Shown here: positions 1 through 6,822 of the stretch, in pieces
Layout: the number at the start of each line of letters is the position of its first letter
Position numbering within the stretch: position 1 is the first letter of the stretch
Origin: an uncultured Bacteroidales bacterium
GTDB taxonomy: Bacteria > Bacteroidota > Bacteroidia > Bacteroidales > Paludibacteraceae
Assembly: GCA_946405045.1 (NCBI GenBank)
Contig: CAMJFV010000059.1
Span: forward strand, 1-9,447
Length of the DNA: 9,447 nucleotides
Reading direction: 5' to 3'
The notes under the pieces: generated by a model
Told to the model about the DNA's origin: nothing
Seen by the model: the letters and a program-made list of their open reading frames with translations, nothing else
Databases searched by the model: none
Made by a program: the position numbers and the translations under genes

Positions 1-1
1 C

Positions 2-601
2 ATGGCTCTCAACAATGCCGGATACGACATCACCGCTATGATCGCTGGTCTCGGAATCGGAGGTTTGGCTCTTGCTATGGCAGCCCAGGATTCCGTCTCC
101 AATTTCTTCGGCGGCTTCACTATCTTCACAGACCATCCATTTAAAGTCGGCGACAGAATCACTATCAACGGATATTCCGGCACCGTCTACGAAATCGGAA
201 TGCGTTCGTTCCGCCTGAAAACTCTTGAAGGCACTGAAATCGTGATTCCAAACTCCCAGGTGACAAACAGCATTATCGAAAACATTTCAAGAGCTCCAGC
301 TAAAAAGATAGTTCTTGAATTGGGATTGACTTACGACACTCCTCCTGCAAAAATGCAAGAGGCTCAAAAAATATTGAAAGAAATCGCAAAAGATAATGTC
401 GACGTGAATGACGATTACGCGACGTACTTCCTTACATTCGGTGACTTTTCTCTCGGCATTCGTTTCATCTATTACATCAAAAATGATGCCGACAAACTGC
501 AGGTGCAGAGCGACATGAACATGGAAATCCTACGCAGATTCAATGAGGCTGGTCTGAATTTTGCATTCCCATCACAGACAATTTACAATGTCAATGCGTA
601 A
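2..601 (+). CDS. MscS-family mechanosensitive ion channel (5' truncated by window edge)
   Basis: C-terminal part of a small-conductance mechanosensitive channel, an inner-membrane valve that opens under membrane tension to release solutes during hypo-osmotic shock. The visible 199 residues begin in the pore-lining third transmembrane helix: the Gly/Ala-rich run GLGIGGLALAMAAQD at about residues 17-31 is the MscS hallmark. The beta domain follows (FKVGDRI at about 47-53, then the EIVIPNS stretch at about 79-85), and the rest is the C-terminal alpha/beta vestibule domain. The ATG at position 2 is very probably an internal methionine, because family members have further transmembrane helices before this point; the true start lies left of the window. 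The gene ends with TAA at 599-601 and converges on the transporter gene. Family assignment is firm; the subfamily cannot be judged without the N-terminus. Confidence 0.93.
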   Translation: MALNNAGYDITAMIAGLGIGGLALAMAAQDSVSNFFGGFTIFTDHPFKVGDRITINGYSGTVYEIGMRSFRLKTLEGTEIVIPNSQVTNSIIENISRAPAKKIVLELGLTYDTPPAKMQEAQKILKEIAKDNVDVNDDYATYFLTFGDFSLGIRFIYYIKNDADKLQVQSDMNMEILRRFNEAGLNFAFPSQTIYNVNA

Positions 602-695
602 TTCTTAATTTATAATTCGTAATGCGTAATTAGATGGCATTCAACAGCTGGATCCACCCAAACAATTATGCATTATGAATTACGAATTATGAATT
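600..695. repeat. AT-rich inverted repeat filling the convergent intergenic gap
   Basis: Two 32-base arms, 600-631 and 664-695, are reverse complements at 27 of 32 positions by hand alignment, separated by a 32-base loop. The left arm begins inside the TAA stop of the channel gene (599-601) and the right arm contains the stop of the BASS gene (687-689). On the plus strand the right arm runs into TTTTT (694-698), so the structure could end transcription of the channel gene; the minus direction has no T tract after the hairpin. The same repeat unit recurs at 3755-3782. This type of AATTCGTAATTCATAATG-like repeat is, as I recall, common between genes in Bacteroidetes; its role is not known to me. 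Confidence 0.75.
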
Positions 696-1658
696 TTTCT
701 CATCTCTTCTGGCAAACAGGTTTGCCAAGATTGTGCCTGATATAGAATGCCATACACATGAAATCGCACATGGCACGATGCTCAACGGGTTTGTAGCCAT
801 GAAGAATGTCGACGACAATACTGTTGCCAATCCTGCATTCTGCATTCCTATCTCGATGGAGACGGTGCGTTTCTTGGCTGTGGAGAATTTGAACAGTGTG
901 CCGACCAAATAGCCGATTATATATCCAAATGTGTTGTGGCAGAACACCACAGAACAGGTCAACAGCAACAACTTAGCTCCACCATTGATAATATGTGGAT
1001 GCACAGCTGAAATCACACCTCCCACAATACAAGCCAATCCCAACACTGAGAACAACGGCATCGACTTCTTCGTCTCCTCAAACTTCTCGTTTCCACCGTA
1101 GAAATGGTTGACTGCAAATCCGATTGCGACCGGAAGAATAGTGACATACAATATATTCAGAAACATGCTCGGTGCATCCACGTCTACTCTCTCCCCTGCC
1201 AAAGCCAACACCAAGAATGGAGTGGCGATTGGAGCCAGCAATGTCGATACAGTTGTCATACCCACAGAGAACGCAACGTCGCCTTTACACAAATAACTCA
1301 TGATATTGGATGAGACGCCTCCAGGACAACATCCCACAAGTATTATTCCGATAGCAAGCTGATTGTCCAAACCAAACACTTTGCAAAGTGAATATGCCAG
1401 CAACGGCATGACTGTGAACTGGGCACACGTTCCTATAAGGATATCTACAGGACGGGACAAAAGGATTTTGAAGTCATTCAACGACAATGTCAATCCCATC
1501 GTCAACATGATGAATCCAAGGATACAAGTCTGGATATTTCCTCTGACCCAAGAGAATAAGTCGGGGTCGACAATTGTGATGATGGCAATCAGAATGATGA
1601 ATGCCGACGTGTGTTTCGTCATAAAGTTGACGAACGAACTGAATACTTTGCTTTCCAT
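687..1658 (-). CDS. Bile acid:sodium symporter (BASS) family transporter
   Basis: A 323-residue inner-membrane protein of the BASS/SBF family, with hydrophobic segments throughout, probably 9-10 helices. Members couple sodium entry to uptake of organic anions; bacterial ones include bile-acid and (keto)pantoate transporters, so the substrate cannot be assigned from sequence. Family signatures are GCCPGGVSSN at 109-118, followed by the FSVGMTTVSTLLAPIATP stretch at 130-147, and IEIGMQNAGLA at 268-278. By comparison with ASBT-type structures, S117, N118, E269 and Q273 are the likely sodium-site residues, and all are present, so the protein looks functional. The ATG overlaps the stop of the upstream acyltransferase by one base (TAATG), which implies co-transcription and probably coupled translation. 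The length is normal for the family. Confidence 0.92.
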   Translation of the reverse strand: MESKVFSSFVNFMTKHTSAFIILIAIITIVDPDLFSWVRGNIQTCILGFIMLTMGLTLSLNDFKILLSRPVDILIGTCAQFTVMPLLAYSLCKVFGLDNQLAIGIILVGCCPGGVSSNIMSYLCKGDVAFSVGMTTVSTLLAPIATPFLVLALAGERVDVDAPSMFLNILYVTILPVAIGFAVNHFYGGNEKFEETKKSMPLFSVLGLACIVGGVISAVHPHIINGGAKLLLLTCSVVFCHNTFGYIIGYLVGTLFKFSTAKKRTVSIEIGMQNAGLATVLSSTFFMATNPLSIVPCAISCVWHSISGTILANLFARRDEKNS

Positions 1659-2674
1659 TATCTTATTTTTTTCTCAACACATTGATAAGCCACTATGCTG
1701 AACAACGCTATAAAAATCAGACAGACAACCGTCATCAACGGAGCGCCAAGCTCTCCGCCCCACAATCTCAATGCGAAATTGAAGCCTACTGCATGAAGAA
1801 GGTAGACGGAATAACTATAATTGCCGACAACCGTAAGCGGACGCAAAGCCGTATTCATACGGTTGAATCCCACAAACAGGATTGTGCCGACGCAATATGT
1901 GAAGAAGTAGCGGTACCATGTCTCCTGATGCTCTGTCGCAAAATTGTAAGCCAACAGAGTGATAGGAAGCAAAGCGATTATAAATGTCACGTAGAGATAC
2001 CACTGCGTTTTTCTAGAGAAAATTCCGTCGTCGCACATTCTTGTGTAATAGCCTAAAAGCGACGTGATTGTCAGCAAAGGAAGTGCTACAGGCAGTTTCA
2101 CATGGGCATAACCACGTGCGGCAGCCATCAGGATCGTGGCAGCTACCACAGCCAAGAACAATCCTATCACAACTTTCTCATTATCCAATTGTTTTCTGAA
2201 GACGGTGAACATCGCGCAAATAAGCAATTCAATAGGCAACGTCCAATAACATCCAAGAATATCCTGTTGACGGAAGAACATCTGCAACATAGTGAAGTTT
2301 GCGGCAATTGCCTTCCACGAGAATGTGTCTTTCAGTATATGGATTCCCTCTGATGAGAAAACAGTGCCAAGGAAAACTATAGCACAGATGATTGAAAACC
2401 AATATGTGGGATACAAGCGTTTGAAGCGTCCCCACCAAAACTCTTTTGGGGATTTTCGTTTCACACTCACGACGAAATAGCCACATAAGAAAAAGAAAAT
2501 GCTCACTCCGATTTTTCCTGCGTCGAGGAAATCCACCGTCATGAAACTGCAAAAGGAGTTTTCCACCCCGTACACCTCCTGAATAGCGAGCCACAGATGG
2601 CAGAACACCACCAAAAGTGCTCCGACACCTCTCAACGATTGAGCCCACTCCAATTTCTTTTTCTCTGCTGCCAT
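1658..2674 (-). CDS. Acyltransferase-3 family (OafA-like) membrane O-acyltransferase
   Basis: An integral membrane acyltransferase of the family that adds acetyl or other acyl groups to sugars on lipopolysaccharide, exopolysaccharide, peptidoglycan or small molecules. Counted from the chosen ATG at 2674 (338 residues), the family landmarks are LRGVGALLVVFCH at 14-26 with R15 and the conserved H26, GVSIFFFLCGYF at 56-67, RFKRLYPTYW at 83-92, and YWTLPIEL at 143-150, which replaces the more usual WS(L)xxE motif. About ten membrane helices follow one another. The frame stays open to a TTG at 2719, but the ATG at 2674 gives the normal family N-terminus and lies just downstream of a promoter candidate at 2695-2702, so the longer form is unlikely. 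First gene of a two-gene unit with the BASS transporter. The acceptor is unknown. Confidence 0.88.
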   Translation of the reverse strand: MAAEKKKLEWAQSLRGVGALLVVFCHLWLAIQEVYGVENSFCSFMTVDFLDAGKIGVSIFFFLCGYFVVSVKRKSPKEFWWGRFKRLYPTYWFSIICAIVFLGTVFSSEGIHILKDTFSWKAIAANFTMLQMFFRQQDILGCYWTLPIELLICAMFTVFRKQLDNEKVVIGLFLAVVAATILMAAARGYAHVKLPVALPLLTITSLLGYYTRMCDDGIFSRKTQWYLYVTFIIALLPITLLAYNFATEHQETWYRYFFTYCVGTILFVGFNRMNTALRPLTVVGNYSYSVYLLHAVGFNFALRLWGGELGAPLMTVVCLIFIALFSIVAYQCVEKKIR

Positions 2675-2694
2675 TGCTTTTTTATAATCGAATG

Positions 2695-2702
2695 CAAAAT
2701 TA
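2695..2702 (-). promoter_or_regulatory. Candidate -7 box (TAATTTTG) for the acyltransferase-BASS unit
   Basis: On the minus strand TAATTTTG matches the Bacteroidetes sigma-70 -7 consensus TAnnTTTG. It would place the transcription start about 15 bases before the ATG at 2674 and inside the longer TTG-initiated frame, which supports the shorter protein. No TTTG at the ideal -33 spacing was found (the nearest is about 14 bases upstream), so this is tentative. Confidence 0.35.
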
Positions 2703-2735
2703 GAAATTATAAATACCAAATGCTAAAATATACCC

Positions 2736-2766
2736 ACAAAAAAGAGCGATGATTTCTCACCGCTCT
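2736..2766 (-). terminator. Rho-independent terminator of the first tonB paralogue
   Basis: Read on the minus strand, AGAGCGGTGA and TCATCGCTCT (arms 2757-2766 and 2743-2752) form a 10-bp stem with one G-U wobble, closed by a GAAA tetraloop (2753-2756) and followed by TTTTTGT. The wobble forms only on the minus-strand RNA (an A-C mismatch on the plus strand), which fixes the direction. It lies about 25 bases past the stop at 2792. Confidence 0.88.
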
Positions 2767-2791
2767 AAATTAATATCTTGCCTATTAATAA

Positions 2792-3472
2792 TTAGTTTGC
2801 AAGACGGAATGTCACAGGCAAATGAAACTTTGTACGTACAGCATGACCTTGCATCTGACCTGGAGTCCAAGCTGGCATCGACTTAACAACACGTATAGCC
2901 TCTGCGTCAAGTCGCTCATGCACACCGCTAACAACCTCCACTTGCTCTATCGAGCCATCCTTGTTAACGACGAATGATAGAATAACTCGGCCTACAATAC
3001 CAGACTCAATACAAATGCTTGGATACTTGATATTATCTCTCAAATATTTCATCATAGCATCTGGTCCACCTGGGAATGATGGCTGAACTTCAGCACGAAT
3101 GTGAATAACATCCTCATCTATAACTTCCGGTCCTGTAACTACAGGTTCATAAGTAATAGGTTCATCTGTTGGCACTACCACATCAACAGGATCAACTGGC
3201 TTATCATTATCTACCGGTGTAATCACAGGATCTATCACACGTGGTGGTGCTGCTACTGCTGGAGGTGGAAGATTCGGTTTCTGTATAGTGACTGGAACCA
3301 AAACTTCCGTATCAAAATTATCATCTGGCACAATTGGCACTGTTTTCTTAACATCTACTGTCGACCACTCGAAGACAATGAAAAGGAAGCCCAAAGCAAC
3401 GACAAGGCCCATCAAAAGGAAATCGTGCGACTTATTCTCCAAGCTCGCACTTGAATTTTTTTTCACTTCCAT
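2792..3472 (-). CDS. Energy transducer TonB family protein (paralogue 1, Pro/Val/Asp-rich linker)
   Basis: A 226-residue TonB-type protein that links the inner-membrane proton-motive complex (ExbB/ExbD) to TonB-dependent receptors in the outer membrane. Residues 1-17 are a short cytoplasmic tail of the Bacteroidetes type (MEVKKNSSASLENKSHD) and 18-35 form the single membrane anchor. Residues about 44-128 are a periplasmic linker rich in Pro, Val and Asp with repeated VDP/PV(D) units. Residues about 130-226 are the TonB C-terminal domain, with PSFPGG at 131-136, GRVILSFVVNKDG at 161-173 and VKSMPAWTPG at 196-205. It is a clear paralogue of the gene at 3861-4550: about 38 of the first 43 and about 69 of the last 97 residues are identical by hand count, while the linker is not alignable. 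No exbB or exbD is in the window. It has its own terminator, and a long repeat-bearing spacer lies upstream, so it is probably monocistronic. Confidence 0.93.
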   Translation of the reverse strand: MEVKKNSSASLENKSHDFLLMGLVVALGFLFIVFEWSTVDVKKTVPIVPDDNFDTEVLVPVTIQKPNLPPPAVAAPPRVIDPVITPVDNDKPVDPVDVVVPTDEPITYEPVVTGPEVIDEDVIHIRAEVQPSFPGGPDAMMKYLRDNIKYPSICIESGIVGRVILSFVVNKDGSIEQVEVVSGVHERLDAEAIRVVKSMPAWTPGQMQGHAVRTKFHLPVTFRLAN

Positions 3473-3669
3473 AAGCTATTAAATTTAAGGTTAATATATT
3501 ATTATATCTATCTCACTGGCTAATATAATTAAATATTTGCATTACTGCATTTTCTTCTCATTTTTTCGTTCTTTTTTAACATTTTTTTCATACAATCCCA
3601 TGAAAAATAAAAAACACGGTAGATTTTCTCGCATACAATTCTACCAACATATAATGCCTGACGGCGTAA

Positions 3670-3720
3670 TTGTGACGGTCACAAGGGATCCGAATCTGGG
3701 CGACCACAAGGGATCGCCCC
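3670..3720. repeat. GC-rich hairpin repeat unit with CACAAGGGATC direct repeat
   Basis: The 11-mer CACAAGGGATC occurs at 3680-3690 and again at 3705-3715, a period of 25. The first copy is part of a near-perfect palindrome, TTGTGAC-G-GTCACAA (3670-3684). The second sits inside a hairpin with stem GGGCGA (3698-3703) / TCGCCC (3714-3719). The GTAGGGGCGA...TCGCCC style of this unit (read on the minus strand) resembles an interspersed intergenic repeat type that I recall from several phyla. It is locally much richer in GC than the flanking DNA. Confidence 0.6.
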
Positions 3721-3754
3721 TACGGTAAAATCCAATTCATCGGGCGTATTTTCC

Positions 3755-3782
3755 AACAATTACGCATTATGAATTACGAATT
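3755..3782. repeat. Second copy of the AT-rich gene-end repeat
   Basis: These 28 bases match 661-688, the right arm and adjoining bases of the inverted repeat between the channel and BASS genes, at 27 of 28 positions; the only difference is C3763 against T669. A full opposite arm is missing here, though GCGTAATT at 3664-3671 is an exact reverse complement of 3758-3765, so the two may bracket the GC-rich hairpin between them. Confidence 0.7.
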
Positions 3783-3800
3783 CTATTGTGGACGTCTCTA

Positions 3801-3839
3801 CAAACAAAAAAGAGGGTGTATCAAATTGATACACCCTCT
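3801..3839 (-). terminator. Rho-independent terminator of the second tonB paralogue
   Basis: A perfect 12-bp stem, AGAGGGTGTATC (3811-3822) with GATACACCCTCT (3828-3839), closes a 5-base loop. On the minus strand it is followed by TTTTTGTTTG. It lies about 20 bases past the stop at 3861. The strength suggests that transcription of paralogue 2 does not normally continue into paralogue 1. Confidence 0.92.
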
Positions 3840-3860
3840 AAATATCTTGGATATTTATAA

Positions 3861-4550
3861 TTAGCTTGCAAGACGGAAGAATACAGGAAGCTGGAACTTT
3901 GAACGAACCTTTCTACCCTGCTGTTCTCCTGGAGACCATGCTGGCATTGACTTAACCACACGTACAGCCTCAGCGTCAAGTTTCTCGTGTACACCACGGA
4001 TAACCTCTACATTCTGGATTGTACCGTCCTTGTTAACGACGAATGATACGATAACACGACCAGAGATACCTGCCTCCTGACAAACTGCTGGATACTTGAT
4101 GTTCTTCATCAAATACTCCATCATCGCCTTCTGTCCACCTGGGAATGAAGGAGCCTTCTCTACACGCATGAAGATTTCCTCCTCTTCTACCTCTTCTGGA
4201 CCATTGTCTATAGGAGCAGCCTCAACAGCCTCACCTGTTTCCTCTGATGATTTAATCTCAATGTCTTTTGTCTCTACTGTGTTTTCTACCACCTTGATCT
4301 CTGGTGCAACTACTGGTGGTGGAGCTACAGCTGCTGGTGGTGGCGGTGGAACGTCTTTCTGGACAGTCACCTCCATCATCTCCTCCTCTTCAAAGATGGC
4401 CTGAGAATCCTCTGCCTCAATCTTCTTAACGTCTGTTGTAGTCCATTCGAAGATGATGAATAGGAAACCCAAAGCAACAACGAGACCCATCAAAAGAAAG
4501 TCGTGCGACTTATTCTCTAGGCTCGCGCTAGCGGATTTTTTTACTTCCAT
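3861..4550 (-). CDS. Energy transducer TonB family protein (paralogue 2, Glu-rich linker)
   Basis: A 229-residue TonB paralogue with the same plan as its neighbour: short cytoplasmic tail MEVKKSASASLENKSHD (1-17), one membrane anchor (18-35), a periplasmic linker (about 44-131), and the TonB C-terminal domain (about 133-229) with PSFPGG at 134-139, GRVIVSFVVNKDG at 164-176 and VKSMPAWSPG at 199-208. The linker opens acidic (AIFEEEEMMEVTVQKD), has a short polyproline run (VPPPPPAAVAPPP, 67-79), and ends in another Glu-rich stretch (EEVEEEE, 119-125). It is thus far more acidic than that of paralogue 1, which is richer in Val and Pro. Both keep one cysteine at the same place in the C-terminal domain (C157 here, C154 there). 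A promoter candidate lies upstream and a strong terminator downstream, so it is probably its own transcription unit. Confidence 0.94.
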   Translation of the reverse strand: MEVKKSASASLENKSHDFLLMGLVVALGFLFIIFEWTTTDVKKIEAEDSQAIFEEEEMMEVTVQKDVPPPPPAAVAPPPVVAPEIKVVENTVETKDIEIKSSEETGEAVEAAPIDNGPEEVEEEEIFMRVEKAPSFPGGQKAMMEYLMKNIKYPAVCQEAGISGRVIVSFVVNKDGTIQNVEVIRGVHEKLDAEAVRVVKSMPAWSPGEQQGRKVRSKFQLPVFFRLAS

Positions 4551-4601
4551 ATTCTATTTATAAATTTCGTTAATATTCTACCTTTTATACAAAGTCACGA
4601 G

Positions 4602-4609
4602 CAAAAATA
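4602..4609 (-). promoter_or_regulatory. Candidate -7 box (TATTTTTG) for tonB paralogue 2
   Basis: The minus-strand TATTTTTG fits the Bacteroidetes TAnnTTTG element and would give a leader of about 45 bases before the ATG at 4550. No TTTG is at the standard -33 spacing. Two A-tract copies (minus-strand AAAAAAACTTTG at 4641-4652 and 4672-4683, 31 bases apart) lie upstream and could act as UP-like elements. Confidence 0.4.
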
Positions 4610-4770
4610 GTGAATTATTTGCTTTATCGCTCATTTTACGCAAAGTTTTTTTAACAATAAGCAACAAAAGACAAAGTTTTTTTTCTACTTGTCCGTACAA
4701 ACTCGCAGGATCTCACATTTTTCACTTCTCTGCCACACTTGACATCGTATTTTTCTACCTTGAGGCAACG

Positions 4771-6822
4771 TCAATCTACATTGTTGTTCATCTTTGAGTA
4801 GCGTAGCATCTGCTCTGCGTAACCCTCTTTGTAGTTAACCTTCACGTCGACTACCTTTCCATCTTTCTCAACCAACTCATATGTAGGGTTGATGAAGCCT
4901 TTGTATGGAGAGATGTTAAGTTTTGCATATCTGTCCTTGATCTCTTTGTGAAGTTCCGGATCTATGTTGACAGCATAATTTTCAACCAATTTTCTTGCAG
5001 CCTCGAAATCACCCTCCGACTTGATTCTCTGGATCTCAGCAAGCAAGTTTCCGAAAAGGGTTCTCAACTTGTTGTAGTCGTTGATTCTGACGTAGGTCTT
5101 TCCATCTCTTTTCTCCAATTTCACCACCTTATCAGCCGCTCCTTTCTCATATACCCAATGAGCGATCAACGCACGGTTACGCATGTGTGCCTCCTCTATC
5201 TGGTCGCCAAGGTTGATGCGGACAAGCTGCGTCATCAGTCCGTTCATAAGGTATGTGTAGTATTCTGCCTTGTATGCGTCAGCAGATGGAAGCAAACCTA
5301 ATTCCACCATCTTAGGATCTGCAGCATAATATAGTCCAAACAAATCGGCTCTCGCCTCCTCTACCGTCGCTCCATAAGCTTTCAAAGCATCCTGGCTCAC
5401 ACCTGGCAACAACTGTCCGCTGCCATGACCTAAACATTCGTGCAAATCTGTGTGGATATTGTCGGTGATATAACCGTATTTCTCAATCATCTCTCTGTCG
5501 GCATCGTTGTCGACGAACTCCTCCTTGAATCCGTTGCCCTTTGCAGCCTGGTCGTAAGCGTATGTGATATTCTCAATTGTCACCGACTTAGATCCATAAG
5601 TCTCACGAATCCAGTTGGCATTAGGAAGATTGATGCCAATAGGTGTCGCAGGATAACAATCACCTGCCAAGATAGCAGTTGTGATCACCTTTGCAGTCAC
5701 ACCCTTGCACTCTTTCTTCTTGAATCTTGCGTCGACGGGAGAGTTATCCTCGAACCATTGCGCATTTTCGCTCAAAACCTCCGTACGCTTGGTTGCAGCC
5801 TCATTCTTGAAGTTGACAATCGACTCCCAACTTGCTTTCAAGCCGAGCGGATCTCCGTATGTCTCGATGAATCCGTTGACAAAATCCACTCTAGAAGTAG
5901 AATCAGCCACCCAAGCGATGCTATATTCATCGAATTTCTTCAAATCTCCAGTGTTGTAGAACTCAATCAAAAGTTCAATCACTTTCTTCTGTCTGTCATT
6001 TTCCGCATACGAAAGGGCATCCTTCAAATGTCCTACAATCTTGTCGATTGCCTTGCCATACATGCCACCCGACTTCCAGACCTTCTCCACAAGTTTTCCT
6101 GCCTCATCCTTCGTCAACAATGAATTCAAACCGTATGAGATCGGAGACTTATCTGTAGTGTCTCGCATAGCATCGTAGAATTTCTCAACCTCTGTCTGAG
6201 TCACGCCATCATAATAATGATTGGCAGACGTAGCGATCAGATCCTGACCGTCAGCCTGGTTGACACGTTTTGCATACAACGCAGGTTCAAACATCACATC
6301 GACAAGCGAAGCCTTCTTTTCAGCAAGACTGTTGCCAGCAACATTGGCAAGCAATCCCGTCAACTTCTCATCTCCAAGTTTTTCAAGACAACTATTGAAG
6401 AATGTTTTTGAGAAATCAGGAAGGAACTTATCACATGAATAGTGGTGGTGAATACCGTTGGAAAACCATACACGCTTCAAGTATTTCTCCAACGAAGCAA
6501 ACTCAGACGCATTGTCCGCACCGATTCTCTCAGTGTAGATAGTTTCCAATACACGACGGATCGGAAGATTGAATTTGCAGTTTTGATCGAATAATATATC
6601 ACGACCCTCCTCCGCAGCAAGCGAAAGATGATAAATCAGCAGTTTTTGATTCAATGACAGAGTCTCGAACTCAGGCACTTGATAACGCAAAATCTGAAGA
6701 TCGTAGAATTTCTCCACGTCATATTTGAAATTCATTTCCATATCAGACAATTTGTTTTCTTCTTTATTTCCGCATGCTGTCAGAGCAGCAGATGCGATAA
6801 TACTTAAAATTATTTTTTTCAT
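4771..6822 (-). CDS. Lipoprotein dipeptidyl peptidase III (peptidase family M49)
   Basis: A 683-residue zinc metallopeptidase that removes dipeptides from the N-terminus of short peptides. The M49 signature HECLGH is at 461-466, giving zinc ligands H461 and H466 and catalytic E462. The second motif, EEARAD at 488-493, supplies the third ligand, expected to be E489. Only 21 residues separate the motifs, shorter than in the human enzyme and in keeping with bacterial members. The N-terminus MKKIILSIIASAALTAC is a lipoprotein signal with lipobox LTAC, so C17 should be lipidated and the enzyme anchored in the envelope facing the periplasm or the cell surface, unlike the cytosolic eukaryotic enzyme. 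The length is normal (about 670-740). Its ATG overlaps the stop of the upstream gene by one base (TAATG), so the two are coupled. No convincing terminator is visible after the stop. Confidence 0.95.
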   Translation of the reverse strand: MKKIILSIIASAALTACGNKEENKLSDMEMNFKYDVEKFYDLQILRYQVPEFETLSLNQKLLIYHLSLAAEEGRDILFDQNCKFNLPIRRVLETIYTERIGADNASEFASLEKYLKRVWFSNGIHHHYSCDKFLPDFSKTFFNSCLEKLGDEKLTGLLANVAGNSLAEKKASLVDVMFEPALYAKRVNQADGQDLIATSANHYYDGVTQTEVEKFYDAMRDTTDKSPISYGLNSLLTKDEAGKLVEKVWKSGGMYGKAIDKIVGHLKDALSYAENDRQKKVIELLIEFYNTGDLKKFDEYSIAWVADSTSRVDFVNGFIETYGDPLGLKASWESIVNFKNEAATKRTEVLSENAQWFEDNSPVDARFKKKECKGVTAKVITTAILAGDCYPATPIGINLPNANWIRETYGSKSVTIENITYAYDQAAKGNGFKEEFVDNDADREMIEKYGYITDNIHTDLHECLGHGSGQLLPGVSQDALKAYGATVEEARADLFGLYYAADPKMVELGLLPSADAYKAEYYTYLMNGLMTQLVRINLGDQIEEAHMRNRALIAHWVYEKGAADKVVKLEKRDGKTYVRINDYNKLRTLFGNLLAEIQRIKSEGDFEAARKLVENYAVNIDPELHKEIKDRYAKLNISPYKGFINPTYELVEKDGKVVDVKVNYKEGYAEQMLRYSKMNNNVD

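Larger units (their letters stand above)
3473..3860. other. 388-bp spacer between the tonB paralogues: leader, repeat island, terminator
   Basis: This gap holds no credible gene. Next to paralogue 1 (3473-3600) is an AT-rich leader and presumably its promoter, though I see no clean TAnnTTTG box. From about 3664 to 3782 is an island of intergenic repeats (listed separately), and at 3801-3839 is the terminator of paralogue 2. A 63-codon plus-strand frame at 3537-3728 runs across the repeats; its tail (TRDPNLGDHKGSPLR) is simply the translated repeat, not a protein. Confidence 0.7.

Noticed and set aside
2229..2648. 139-codon minus-strand frame inside the acyltransferase gene
   Set aside because: It overlaps the acyltransferase in another frame; the acyltransferase frame carries all the family motifs.
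1658..2719. TTG at 2719 as the start of the acyltransferase
   Set aside because: It adds 15 residues before the family's normal N-terminus and lies upstream of the likely transcription start; ATG 2674 is preferred.
3680..3715. CRISPR-like short direct repeats
   Set aside because: There are only two 11-base copies 25 bases apart, with no further units, no leader and no cas genes; they belong to a hairpin-type intergenic repeat.
3537..3728. 63-codon plus-strand frame ending in VTRDPNLGDHKGSPLR
   Set aside because: The second half is the translated intergenic repeat and the first half is AT-rich leader; there is no protein-like signal.
4096..4404. Ser/Gly-rich plus-strand frame of 102 codons opposite tonB paralogue 2
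   Set aside because: Its composition mirrors the Glu/Pro-rich linker on the other strand; it is a shadow of the TonB gene.
4680..4770. Possible terminator after the M49 peptidase gene
   Set aside because: Only weak 4-5-bp stems are present, and the run after them on the minus strand is A rather than T.
5440..6123. Long plus-strand open frame (227 codons) opposite the M49 gene
   Set aside because: It lies wholly antisense to a well-supported M49 gene with intact motifs, has no family features, and has no visible leader or promoter; it is a by-product of the codon use of the real gene.
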